NCBI GenBank assembly: GCA_910579615.1
Contig: CAJTUA010000002.1
Span: 238,059 to 302,058 of the forward strand
Source: an uncultured Lachnospiraceae bacterium
Lineage (GTDB): Bacteria; Bacillota; Clostridia; Lachnospirales; Lachnospiraceae
Direction: 5' to 3'
Length of the DNA stretch: 64,000 nt
Of the stretch, positions 46,666 through 54,942 are shown piece by piece. Numbering within the stretch: position 1 is the first letter of the stretch; every line of letters begins with the position of its first letter. A model generated the notes under the pieces. That model did no database searches, was not told where the DNA came from, and was given only the letters and a program-made list of their open reading frames with translations. The translations under genes and the position numbers were made by a program.

Positions 46666-47388
46666 TTATTCAACCTCCTGGCCGTTTGCTTTTTCAGGGG
46701 GCTGTTCTTCGTGGAAGTGTTCGCTGTGATGCTGTTTTTCATGATGCCTATCTTTGTGGTGTGTTTCCTTGTGAAAATCTTCTTCGCAGCCAGGCTCCCC
46801 GTGATGGTGTTTTCCGTGGCGGCCTTCCCCATGGTGTTTTTTTCCGTGCGCATCTCCTTGCAGATGCCTGCATGAGCCTTTATGGTATCCACACGGATTT
46901 TGCAGGGATTCGATATCTGGATAGCGCTCCCGCCAATCAGCATTCACTTTTTCAAGCAAGGAGAGCAGCTCGCTTTTTTCGGTATCGGACAGGCAGGAAA
47001 ACATTTGCTCGTGGCGGAGGGTTCTCTGTTCGATAGCCTCGGCGGCTGCGGCTTTTCCCGCATCCGTGAGTGAGATATCCATTGTTCTGCGGTCAGTCTC
47101 ATTTGGTGTGCGCGCAATATAGCCTGCGCTTTCTAGTTTGGCGATTACTTCACTGGCTGAGCCGGGCTGTATCCCGAGCTGTTCGGTAAGCTTTTGCTGT
47201 GTAATGTTTGTGCCAATCCTGCCTAAAACAATCAGGATGCGTTTCTGGCTGCCCTTGCCTTCATATAGAAAGCGCATTGTATGGCTGATGTCGCGCAGAT
47301 TGAAAATGAGCTTGTCGTTCGGGTCAGCGGTATTGTAGTGTGCTTTTTGCCATGTGCTATGGTCTTCATTCTCTCCATATTTTTTCAT
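46666..47388 (-). CDS. MarR family regulator with histidine-rich C-terminal tail
   Basis: 240 aa. The winged helix (about 35-140) has TQQKLTEQLGIQPGSASEVI and NETDRRTMDISLT. The last 65 residues are a low-complexity tail with about 18 His (GKKHHGEGRHGKHHHGEPG, then more HH pairs), unusual for MarR and suited to metal binding. The ATG at 47388 follows GGAGG. It heads the exporter operon and its promoter carries two identical operators, so autorepression of the whole unit is expected. Confidence 0.9.
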   Translation of the reverse strand: MKKYGENEDHSTWQKAHYNTADPNDKLIFNLRDISHTMRFLYEGKGSQKRILIVLGRIGTNITQQKLTEQLGIQPGSASEVIAKLESAGYIARTPNETDRRTMDISLTDAGKAAAAEAIEQRTLRHEQMFSCLSDTEKSELLSLLEKVNADWRERYPDIESLQNPCGYHKGSCRHLQGDAHGKKHHGEGRHGKHHHGEPGCEEDFHKETHHKDRHHEKQHHSEHFHEEQPPEKANGQEVE

Positions 47389-47432
47389 AGATGGAACCTC
47401 CTTTGCAAAAACAGATTCTATTCCTAAAACAT

Positions 47433-47486
47433 TCAAGGTACCTTGACATTATACAGGACTACATGCAAAATGTCAAGGTACCTTGA
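47433..47486 (-). promoter_or_regulatory. Consensus promoter flanked by twin MarR operators
   Basis: On the - strand: TTGACA (47471-47476), 17-bp spacer, TATAAT (47448-47453). Identical palindromes TCAAGGTACCTTGA at 47433-47446 and 47473-47486, centres 40 bp apart, overlap the -35 element and lie just after the -10. Confidence 0.88.
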
Positions 47487-47531
47487 AGAAAAACAGAATT
47501 CCAAATATAGGATATGAATCATAACGGCATG

Positions 47532-48113
47532 TCACAAAACAACATCATCCACACGGGCTTTTGCCTCCCACTCCGGGCGGAGAATCCCATAGTCGCATAT
47601 GTCCAAAAATTCACCTTCAAAGTTTTTGAAGGCATCGCGCCTTGTACCTTCCAAAGTCAGGCCGCATTTTTGGGCAACCTTGCCGGATGCGGGGTTTTTG
47701 AGCGCATGGCAGATGGTAATGCGGTGGAAGCCAACCTCGCTAAAAAGGTAGTCAATAACGGCACGGACAGCTTCGGTCATAATGCCCTTGCCCCAGGTGT
47801 CAAAGCCGATACAGTAGCCAAGATGTGCCACCTCAGACTGCTCCTCACAGAGCACGACACTGATGTTGCCGATTGCCTTATGCTCAAACTCAATCACCCA
47901 GTTGTATTTGTCTGTTTTTTCATACTCCGAAACCCACAGCGTTAAGAGATGCTTCGTCTGTTCCGGGGATGTGTGGGGCTGCCAGGTTAAAAAGCGGGTG
48001 ACGCGCGCGTCATTTGCCCAGTTTTTGTACATTTCGTCCGCATCCTCCACGGTAAAACGGCGCAGTGTAAGGCGCGCGGTGGCAAGTGTCTGTGTTCCCT
48101 TGTGTGTCAGCAT
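47532..48113 (-). CDS. GNAT acetyltransferase (RimJ/RimL-type)
   Basis: 193 aa. LATARLTLRRFTVEDADEMY is the RimJ-type N-terminus; the acetyl-CoA site is FDTWGKGIMTEAVRAV and HALKNPASGKVAQKCGL is the alpha4 region. The start at 48113 follows GGAGGAG. It could modify ribosomal protein N-termini or a small amine. Confidence 0.88.
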   Translation of the reverse strand: MLTHKGTQTLATARLTLRRFTVEDADEMYKNWANDARVTRFLTWQPHTSPEQTKHLLTLWVSEYEKTDKYNWVIEFEHKAIGNISVVLCEEQSEVAHLGYCIGFDTWGKGIMTEAVRAVIDYLFSEVGFHRITICHALKNPASGKVAQKCGLTLEGTRRDAFKNFEGEFLDICDYGILRPEWEAKARVDDVVL

Positions 48114-48259
48114 AGTTCTCCTCCTTCTGCCGCATACGTTAGGGTGCGGCTCCCTGATTTTCATTTTGATACGTTTCTTTTCCTGGTTATTTTTGCTCTT
48201 TCCCGGTCATTGTTATGATATTTGTTTGGAAACTCTGCTTTTCGGTTTTTCCAGGCTGC

Positions 48260-49051
48260 TTACATTGTTTTTCGGAAAATGTCCAGCGTATGGTGTGAAT
48301 AGCCGACCATATCTGTCCGCTCACAGGTGGAAAAATGGTATTTTAAAAAGATTTCATACGTGGCATCATCCATTGCGTCCACCACCTCACGCATGTGGTT
48401 CGCATAGCCGTCCGATGCGACAAAATGCAGCTGTGTGACCGGAAATTGCGAGCGCAGTGTGTCGATATCTTCCTTGCGGTAGAGCTCAAAAAGATCCCAC
48501 GGATTGGAAAAGGTCTCAAAGGTTTCAGGATTCAGCATACATTTTTCAATGATTTCGTGGATATGCCCACCGGTAAAGCCGTAGGAGAGGATGCTCGCAT
48601 CTCCCATGCAGTATGCGGAGAAAATAATGCCGCCATCCTTTGTGATTCGGATTGCCTCGGACAATGCCTGGCGCTGTTCTTCTTTTGTGAAGAGATGGTA
48701 CATCGGGCCAAGCAGCAATGTGATATCATATGTACCTTCCGGGAAAAAGGAAAGGTCGGTGGCATTGCCCTGCGTGATTGTGACCGGCTCGCCATGAACT
48801 GTGCGCTGCTTGAAAAGCTCGATATTATGTTCAATCAGTTCAACAGCATCCACCGGGTAGCCCTTCTGTGCAAGTGTATGGCTGTAGCGCCCTGTTGCGG
48901 CGCCAATTTCTGCGATGCACATGCCGGGTTTTAAGTATTTTTCGATGTACTTCATGGTCGTAAGGTACTCCACCATGCCATGGCGGGTAAGGAGCCTGCC
49001 CTCCTCATCATATTGTCCGTAATAGTCTGCAAGATACTTTTTTGTGTCCAT
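48260..49051 (-). CDS. Class I SAM-dependent methyltransferase
   Basis: 263 aa. SAM motif I is IAEIGAATGRYSHTLA (about 45-60), with an acidic residue in VDAVELIEHN and motif IV ITLLLGPMYHL. The fold is complete but the substrate is unknown. A good GGAGG lies before the ATG. Monocistronic by position. Confidence 0.88.
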   Translation of the reverse strand: MDTKKYLADYYGQYDEEGRLLTRHGMVEYLTTMKYIEKYLKPGMCIAEIGAATGRYSHTLAQKGYPVDAVELIEHNIELFKQRTVHGEPVTITQGNATDLSFFPEGTYDITLLLGPMYHLFTKEEQRQALSEAIRITKDGGIIFSAYCMGDASILSYGFTGGHIHEIIEKCMLNPETFETFSNPWDLFELYRKEDIDTLRSQFPVTQLHFVASDGYANHMREVVDAMDDATYEIFLKYHFSTCERTDMVGYSHHTLDIFRKTM

Positions 49052-49179
49052 TTGCTACCTCCTGAATCATGAAATTTGGTTTCTATGTGCAATCGAGTAG
49101 GGGAATGCTTTTCTCCACTACTCGCCGTGTGCGGGCGTGTACTGCAAAAGCAGCGAATCGTTATGTGCATGAATATACA

Positions 49180-49199
49180 TTTGCGCCCCCTGCGCATAA
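49180..49199. repeat. Dispersed 20-bp repeat, copy B
   Basis: TTTGCGCCCCCTGCGCATAA, 19 of 20 identical to the copy at 24981-25000; it sits just beyond the terminator of the small gene. Confidence 0.7.
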
Positions 49200-49242
49200 A
49201 AAAACAGTGCAGGCTGCAAAAAATATAATCAGCCTGCACTGT
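49198..49242 (-). terminator. Strong terminator of the small gene
   Basis: On the - strand, a perfect 13-bp stem, ACAGTGCAGGCTG with CAGCCTGCACTGT (49204-49216 / 49230-49242), followed by a T7 run. Confidence 0.88.
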
Positions 49243-49262
49243 GTATCACCCGCCTTAAAATG

Positions 49263-49373
49263 CTAAATGCCCTGTGGAGAGTACAACAATGTAAGCCCGG
49301 CCATCTGCCAGTACACGGCAGGAACGGACTGCATCACGACGATATTAAAAAACTGGTTTGTATGTCCTGACAT
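49263..49373 (-). CDS. Small 36-aa protein
   Basis: A short reading frame with all signs of a real gene: promoter (49403-49431), ribosome site TTGGAGGTAAGG ending 3 nt before the ATG, 36 codons and a strong terminator 20 nt after the stop. The peptide starts MSGHTNQFFNIVVMQ and ends LLYSPQGI; its middle (VPAVYWQMAGLTLL) is hydrophobic and aromatic, so it may associate with membranes. I do not recognise a family. It follows the spore-coat-like gene on the same strand, but has its own promoter. Confidence 0.65.
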   Translation of the reverse strand: MSGHTNQFFNIVVMQSVPAVYWQMAGLTLLYSPQGI

Positions 49374-49402
49374 TGCCTTACCTCCAACAAATAATTTTGT
49401 AT

Positions 49403-49431
49403 AGCATAGCACTGTAAAAAGAGAAAGTCAA
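49403..49431 (-). promoter_or_regulatory. Sigma-A promoter of the small gene
   Basis: TTGACT (49426-49431), 17-bp spacer, TATGCT (49403-49408), about 30 nt upstream of the start codon. Confidence 0.7.
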
Positions 49432-49468
49432 GAAAAATTTACTTTTTCCATTTCTGTCCGTTTTACAT

Positions 49469-49927
49469 TTACGACATGCCATTGACCATACGGTACTTGT
49501 AAAGCATTTCGGCGTGGTTCTGTTCCTCAACCTGAATATCAGCCAAAAGCTTGCGCACCGGAGCCTCGGAGAAACGGAACACATCCGAGTTGTATTCGGA
49601 GGAGACGAGTTTTTCTGTCCCGATGCAATCGGTCGCAAGGAAATTGTCGAATTTTTTGTCTTCGCTTTGTTCATTCTGTGTGTAGGTCGCTTTTGGCTCG
49701 TAATCGCGCCCGGAGGAATCGTTGCAGTCGCAGGATGGTACCTGGCCATTTAAGACCTGCCCCAATGCATCATAGTGTTTTTGCTCAAGGGTTTCAAGCT
49801 CGCCAAAAAGGTCTTTTAATACAGGGTCCTTTGCTTGTTCCTTGTATCTGCGGTATTTTTCAATACAGTTTTTTTCCTGTGTCTGCAATTCGGAGATTGT
49901 GCTTGTTTCGGTCTGTTTTAAAATCAT
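49469..49927 (-). CDS. CotF-like spore coat / ferritin-like protein
   Basis: 152 aa, two helical segments with heme/ferritin-like spacing: LQTQEKNCIEKYRRYKEQ, then LFGELETLEQKHYDALGQ, and near the end LLADIQVEEQNHAEMLYKY. This is the pattern of CotF-type spore coat proteins of Clostridia. The ATG at 49927 follows AGGAG; longer readings upstream are unsupported. A sigma-G-like promoter precedes it, in line with expression in spores. Confidence 0.75.
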   Translation of the reverse strand: MILKQTETSTISELQTQEKNCIEKYRRYKEQAKDPVLKDLFGELETLEQKHYDALGQVLNGQVPSCDCNDSSGRDYEPKATYTQNEQSEDKKFDNFLATDCIGTEKLVSSEYNSDVFRFSEAPVRKLLADIQVEEQNHAEMLYKYRMVNGMS

Positions 49928-50375
49928 GGTAAAACTCCTTTCGTTGCCTGTTTTTATGAATGCAGGATTAGTATGGGCGGGTTTTTTGGGATTATTCCAG
50001 AAACTGCTTGTTTTGTTTTTTATTTGTCTTATGGATAGGTATAAAAGCCGTTTGGCAGATGTTACATGTGCTGTGGGAACAAAATATTCAGGAAGGCTTA
50101 GAGGAAAGGATAAGGAGTAAGGCACGACAGTCTGTTCTGGAACGAATAAAAAATCCTGAAACATACAAAATAGGAAACGAGATATAAAAACTTCCAAAGC
50201 ACGTAAAATTAAAACAGGCGGAACCCGGAGCAGAAATTTTTGGAACATGCAGAACCTGAAGCGGAAATTTCGTGGAAGACGCAAAACAAAAATCAGGTCA
50301 TAAACTTTTAGAATGTATGGCGGGGAAGTGCGTTTTTCCTTGCCTGTAAATTGTGATACAAAGAGGAGGCAGGAT
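49928..50375. other. Intergenic region before the FAD oxidoreductase
   Basis: 448 bases without a gene. It holds the sigma-G-like promoter of the coat gene (49969-49997) and two imperfect copies of a roughly 31-bp unit (50220-50250 and 50251-50282; shared core GAAATTT with flanking GAACC and GGAA). Confidence 0.5.
49969..49997 (-). promoter_or_regulatory. Candidate sigma-G promoter of the coat gene
   Basis: On the - strand, GAATA (49993-49997), 17-bp spacer, CATACTA (49969-49975), agreeing with the GMATR / CATNHTA forespore consensus; about 42 nt upstream of the start codon. Confidence 0.5.
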
Positions 50376-51674
50376 ATGGAATCCATTTGGAGAAAGACAG
50401 TGGAGCTTCCGCATTTTGCGGAACTTAAGGGCAATGCAAAGACAGATGTACTGATTGTCGGAGGAGGGATTGCAGGAATTTTGTGCGCGCATTTTTTGCA
50501 GGAGCGCGGTGTGGATTATATGTTGGTGGAGAGGGATACCATTGCCTCCAGCGTTACCGGAAATACAACGGCGAAAATTACAGCGCAGCATGGTCTGATT
50601 TACCACAAACTTTTGAAAAATATGGGGCAGGAGAGGGCAAAGCAGTATCTGGACGCGAACCAGGCGGCAGTCCGGAAATATTTTTCGCTCTGCGGGGGGA
50701 TGGATTGCGATTTTGAGGAGAAAAACAATTTTGTTTATTCCGTTGACAGCAGGGAAAAAATTGAGCGGGAGGCACGGGCACTCGAGCGGCTTGGCATAAA
50801 ACCACTGCTTACGCGCGCGGGGGAGATTCCGGTTGCCACGGCGGGGGCAGTAGGCTTTGCGCATCAGGCACAGTTTCATCCGCTGAAATTTATCCGGGTG
50901 ATTGCGGAGGGGTTAAATATTTATGAGCATACCTTTGTGAAGGGATTTCTGAAAAACGCCGCAGTTACAAAGAATGGAAGAATTGCTTTTAAGAGGCTGA
51001 TTTTTTCCACGCATTTCCCGATAGACAACAAGCATGGGCTATATTTTATGAAGCTTTATCAGCACCGTTCCTATGTGCTCGCGCTAAAAAATGCGAAAAT
51101 CCCACAGGGGATGTATGTGGATGAAAAGGGGACAGGGCTCTCCTTCCGTGGGTATGGCGAGTACCTGCTGCTTGGCGGCGGCGGACACCGGACAGGCAAG
51201 GGCGGCGGAGCATGGCAGGAGCTTCGGGCATTTGCCGGGAAGGCTTACCCGCAGGCGCGTGAAGTGGCGCATTGGGCAGCGCAGGACTGTATGAGCCTGG
51301 ACGGGATTCCGTATATCGGGAAATATTCGCAGAACACGGCGGATTGCTATGTGGCGACGGGTTTTAACAAATGGGGCATGAGTTCGGCGATGACAGCTGC
51401 AATGCTGCTGGCAGATATGGTCACGGGAAAGAAAAATCCTTATGCGCAGGTTTTTGACCCTTCTCGGAGCATGCTTCATGCACAGCTTTTGGTAAATGGT
51501 GTTGAGACACTGGCAAATTTCCTGATTCCGTCAAAAAGGCGTTGCCCGCATCTTGGCTGCGTGTTAAAATGGAACAAAGCAGAACATTCGTGGGATTGTC
51601 CGTGCCATGGCTCACGGTTTGCGGAGGATGGCAGGCTGCTTGACAATCCGGCAAACGGAGGGCTGCCGTATTAA
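50376..51674 (+). CDS. FAD-dependent oxidoreductase with C-terminal Rieske domain
   Basis: 432 aa. The N-terminal FAD-binding motif is VLIVGGGIAGILCAHFLQERG, so the Rossmann GxGxxG lies at about residues 28-33; the DAO-type core continues to about 350. The Rieske [2Fe-2S] ligands are CPHLGC and CPCHGS (about 390-415). This architecture (amino-acid-oxidase-like plus Rieske) is known as YhfW-like in Bacillus. The ATG at 50376 follows GAGGAGG. The electron donor and substrate are unknown. Confidence 0.92.
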   Translation: MESIWRKTVELPHFAELKGNAKTDVLIVGGGIAGILCAHFLQERGVDYMLVERDTIASSVTGNTTAKITAQHGLIYHKLLKNMGQERAKQYLDANQAAVRKYFSLCGGMDCDFEEKNNFVYSVDSREKIEREARALERLGIKPLLTRAGEIPVATAGAVGFAHQAQFHPLKFIRVIAEGLNIYEHTFVKGFLKNAAVTKNGRIAFKRLIFSTHFPIDNKHGLYFMKLYQHRSYVLALKNAKIPQGMYVDEKGTGLSFRGYGEYLLLGGGGHRTGKGGGAWQELRAFAGKAYPQAREVAHWAAQDCMSLDGIPYIGKYSQNTADCYVATGFNKWGMSSAMTAAMLLADMVTGKKNPYAQVFDPSRSMLHAQLLVNGVETLANFLIPSKRRCPHLGCVLKWNKAEHSWDCPCHGSRFAEDGRLLDNPANGGLPY

Positions 51675-51831
51675 GCAGCCGTGCTGCGTGAAAATATTTA
51701 TGGGTCAGATACGGTTTTCACACGAAAATTTTGGAATCGTGGGAACGGTTTGCGATTTCCAATCGTCTAATGAATAAAAGCGGATGGAATTCCTTATTTT
51801 GGAATTTAAGGGGAAGGAAGGGATGGAGATT

Positions 51832-54267
51832 ATGATGAGAAGAAAATGCAAAAAAGCAATGTATGCAATCCTTGCGGCGGGCATGATGTTGACGGGGAGT
51901 GGCTGCGGGAAGGCAATGGGGGCAATGGAAGAAGGCGGGGGGAATGCCGGAGGAAAAATTGCTGTTGTGAAAGATGGGAACGCTTCTTTGGGGCGGACAA
52001 AAACAGATGAGGAGGGGGCGGTGACAGTAAAAGCCGGTTCTTCCGGGATGGCGGGGAGTGCCGGGCAGGACACGCCGTGGGATAGCAGGGCAGCTGACAA
52101 AACGAAAAAGCCTGCTTCGGCTTGGATTGGCAAAACGGAAGCGGACGAGGGGGAGACGGAGGAAGGAACCGGCAAAGAAAATCCGAAGCAAGAAATTGAT
52201 GCACAGGCAGAGGACGCGGGCTTTTGCGCGGCAAAAGATTACCGGGAGCTTCTGGATGCACTTGACAGGAACCGCACAGGGCGGGTACAGTGGGGTTTCC
52301 ATCAGGATTATTTTGTGTTGGATGCTGCTGGTGGGATGTACGACGGGGCAATGAACAGCGGCGGAAGCGTGAAAGATACAGCGGAGAGCGGGAGCGTGGA
52401 CATGGAGCCTTCCGGGAAGGATTATTCGGATACGAATGTGCAGGTGGAGGGCATTGCCGAAGCAGATATTGTGAAGACGGACGGGGAGTATATTTACATA
52501 TTGTCGAGAACGGAACATCATTCGGAAGTATTTATCGTCCGGGCAGAGGAAGGCGCGCTTTTATTGGAAAGCTCATTTTCGCCGGAACCATCGTCGTACA
52601 CATATTCCTGGCAGGAGGAAATGTATGTTTCGGGCAATCTTCTGGTGATTGTGCGGCAGAAGGACAAAGAGCCGCAGGCGGCAGCTGGTTCGACGGAGGA
52701 TGATTTTTACCTTGACCGTTGGTTTGGGTATTATGGAACACGCCAGACACAGATTCTGATTTATGATATCACGGACCGCAAAGCGCCGAAGCTTGCGGCG
52801 GAGCATGTGCAGGACGGGGATTATGTGAGCAGCCGGGAAAAGGATGGCTATCTGTATGTGATTTCGGAAAAAGGGATTTATTACGGTATCATGTATTTTG
52901 ACCAGGTATCTGGGACGGAGGAAACCGACGTGCCGGATGCGGCGGGGGAAAGTTTTTTGGCGGAAGAGCTCTCAAACGAGGATTGCGCGCGGCTGCCGCA
53001 GGTGGATGGCGGCCTGATTGCACCGGATGCCATCTATTTCCGCGATAACAGCATGGATTCCGTCTATACGATTGTGACAGCAATTCGCCTGGATGAGCCG
53101 GAAAAGCTTGCGGACAGCCTAAGCTTTGTGGCAGAGAGCGACCATTGCTACATGAGCGGGAATGCGATATATCTGGCAGCTTACGATTGGTGGAATTATG
53201 GGCAGAAGGAGTGCGATGAGACGGATATTGTAAAAATTGCCTATGAAAATGGGAAATTGCGTCTTGCGGCACAGGGAAAGGTGAAAGGGAATCTGGACGG
53301 ACAGTTTTCCATGGATGAAAAAGATGGCTGCCTGCGCATTGTGACAACGGTGAACCACTACAGGCTTGTGCAGGAGGGGAATGATATATGGCAGGACTAT
53401 ATTGGAATGTCAAATTCTCTCTATGTGCTTGACGCAGATTTGAAGCTGGTTGGTTCGCTTGAAAATCTGGCTAAGGACGAGATGATTTACTCGGTGCGCT
53501 TCCTCGGCGATATCGCGTACTTTGTTACGTTCCGCAACACCGACCCGCTGTTTTCGGTGGACGTGTCCGACCCGGCGCACCCGGTGCTGCTCGGCGAATT
53601 AAAAATTCCGGGATTTTCGGATTATCTGCATCCGTATGGCGAAAACCGGCTGCTTGGCATCGGCTACCATGCGGACGAGGATGGCGCGGTGAATTGTGTC
53701 AAGCTTACGATGTTTGATATCAGTGACCCGCTGAATGTGGTGGAAAAGCATACGCTTCTTTTGGAGGATTACGATACGAGCGAGGCGTGCGCGAACCACA
53801 AGGCCGTGCTGGTGGATGAAGGGCGCGGGCTGATTGGTCTGCCGCTTGAGGGCGATGCTTACAGGGGCGGCGGATATTGGGATTATACGCAGATTAAGGC
53901 ATACGCGGTGTACGGTTATGATGAGGGGCAGGGATTTTATCCGGTGTTTGAGAAAAAGTATACGAGGGATTGGAAGTACAGATATTATTATCTGGAAGAA
54001 ATCGAGGAAGAGGATATCGATGTGCCGGAAGAGCTTGCGCAAAAGAATGGGGATGAGGCGGATACCCACGAGGCTTCACAGACACAAGAGGTAGCAGGCA
54101 GCGCGGCGGATGACTGGAATTATGACTGGAATAAATGGTACTACATGCGCCTGCGCGGTATTTATATCGGGGATTATTTCTATATGGTCAACCCGATGAA
54201 GGAAGTGATTTCCTGGCAGATGGGGCAGGAAGGTTTTGCGGAAGGTATGGCGCTGGAACTGAAATAG
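51832..54267 (+). CDS. Beta-propeller domain lipoprotein
   Basis: 811 aa. A signal peptide with lipobox (MYAILAAGMMLTGSGC, Cys about residue 24) anchors it outside the membrane. A low-complexity linker (about 30-180) precedes the beta-propeller-domain family (PF09826-like) signature DTNVQVEGIAEADIVKTDG, followed by repeated blades (IYDITDRKAPKLAAE, VDVSDPAHPVLLGELKI). A Gly-rich Trp/Tyr stretch lies near the C-terminus. The start among ATGs at 51823, 51832 and 51835 is uncertain. It may bind extracellular ligands; function is unproven. Confidence 0.85.
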   Translation: MMRRKCKKAMYAILAAGMMLTGSGCGKAMGAMEEGGGNAGGKIAVVKDGNASLGRTKTDEEGAVTVKAGSSGMAGSAGQDTPWDSRAADKTKKPASAWIGKTEADEGETEEGTGKENPKQEIDAQAEDAGFCAAKDYRELLDALDRNRTGRVQWGFHQDYFVLDAAGGMYDGAMNSGGSVKDTAESGSVDMEPSGKDYSDTNVQVEGIAEADIVKTDGEYIYILSRTEHHSEVFIVRAEEGALLLESSFSPEPSSYTYSWQEEMYVSGNLLVIVRQKDKEPQAAAGSTEDDFYLDRWFGYYGTRQTQILIYDITDRKAPKLAAEHVQDGDYVSSREKDGYLYVISEKGIYYGIMYFDQVSGTEETDVPDAAGESFLAEELSNEDCARLPQVDGGLIAPDAIYFRDNSMDSVYTIVTAIRLDEPEKLADSLSFVAESDHCYMSGNAIYLAAYDWWNYGQKECDETDIVKIAYENGKLRLAAQGKVKGNLDGQFSMDEKDGCLRIVTTVNHYRLVQEGNDIWQDYIGMSNSLYVLDADLKLVGSLENLAKDEMIYSVRFLGDIAYFVTFRNTDPLFSVDVSDPAHPVLLGELKIPGFSDYLHPYGENRLLGIGYHADEDGAVNCVKLTMFDISDPLNVVEKHTLLLEDYDTSEACANHKAVLVDEGRGLIGLPLEGDAYRGGGYWDYTQIKAYAVYGYDEGQGFYPVFEKKYTRDWKYRYYYLEEIEEEDIDVPEELAQKNGDEADTHEASQTQEVAGSAADDWNYDWNKWYYMRLRGIYIGDYFYMVNPMKEVISWQMGQEGFAEGMALELK

Positions 54268-54335
54268 CGGGTGCGCTTTGATGCGAAATGGCGCACGGGA
54301 GCAGATGGATGACATAACAGAGAATTTCAATGATG

Positions 54336-54390
54336 TTTTCCCTTGTAAAATACCACATGCGGGCATTTTACAAGGGAAAAATTTTTTTTT
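54336..54390 (+). terminator. Strong terminator of the lipoprotein gene
   Basis: A 16-bp stem (54336-54351 with 54365-54380, core CCCTTGTAAAAT) followed by a T9 run. Confidence 0.9.
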
Positions 54391-54563
54391 ATGGAAATAA
54401 GGTTTGATTTCCTTTGCTGGGTTTGCATAATTTCTACATAACAAAAATAATACAGAAATTATCCTTGTGAAATCACGAAAAAACAATTATAACAAAATGC
54501 AACAAGTGAAAACAAATAAAAAGAAATGGTAAGAAGTAAAAACGCGTAAAAGAGGTGGATGTT

Positions 54564-54725
54564 ATGTTTATGGAAGAAAGGCAGAAGGATATTGTAAGAA
54601 AAATCAATAAAACGGGGCGGATTTTAGTATCCGAAAACGAGGATTATGTGCGTGGTGTAAAGCAGAGGGGATTTGACGCTTTTTGTGTGGGTGGGAAGTG
54701 GAGCGTAGGTTTCCGTTGTATTTGA
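54564..54725 (+). pseudogene. DeoR-type regulator remnant
   Basis: A 53-codon frame with AGAGGTGG upstream begins MFMEERQKDIVRKINKTGRI, the usual N-terminus of DeoR repressors, then loses similarity after about 24 residues. The rest of the roughly 675-base region between the lipoprotein and the next acetyltransferase contains only its terminator and a short unrecognised tail ending at TAA 54850. Probably a deletion relic. Confidence 0.5.
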
Positions 54726-54942
54726 AGGAATAAACGGTTTGCAATTCGTCTTTGTCCGATAAAATATTTGGAAGAAGTATTATCTTTTTATAACAGATGC
54801 CAGACGGGTTGAAGAGGATGGAAGAATTTATGAGTTTGTCGTGCCGAAGTAAATCGGAAACTTGACAGAGGAATGCGCGTGTGATATTCTGTTGGAAATA
54901 TGAAAATGGATTTTTCCTATCCGGCAATGTGAGGTGAGAGAT

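Noticed and set aside
49069..49266. 65-codon + strand frame between the methyltransferase and the small gene
   Set aside because: It runs across the terminator and dispersed repeat of the opposite strand and has no clear function.
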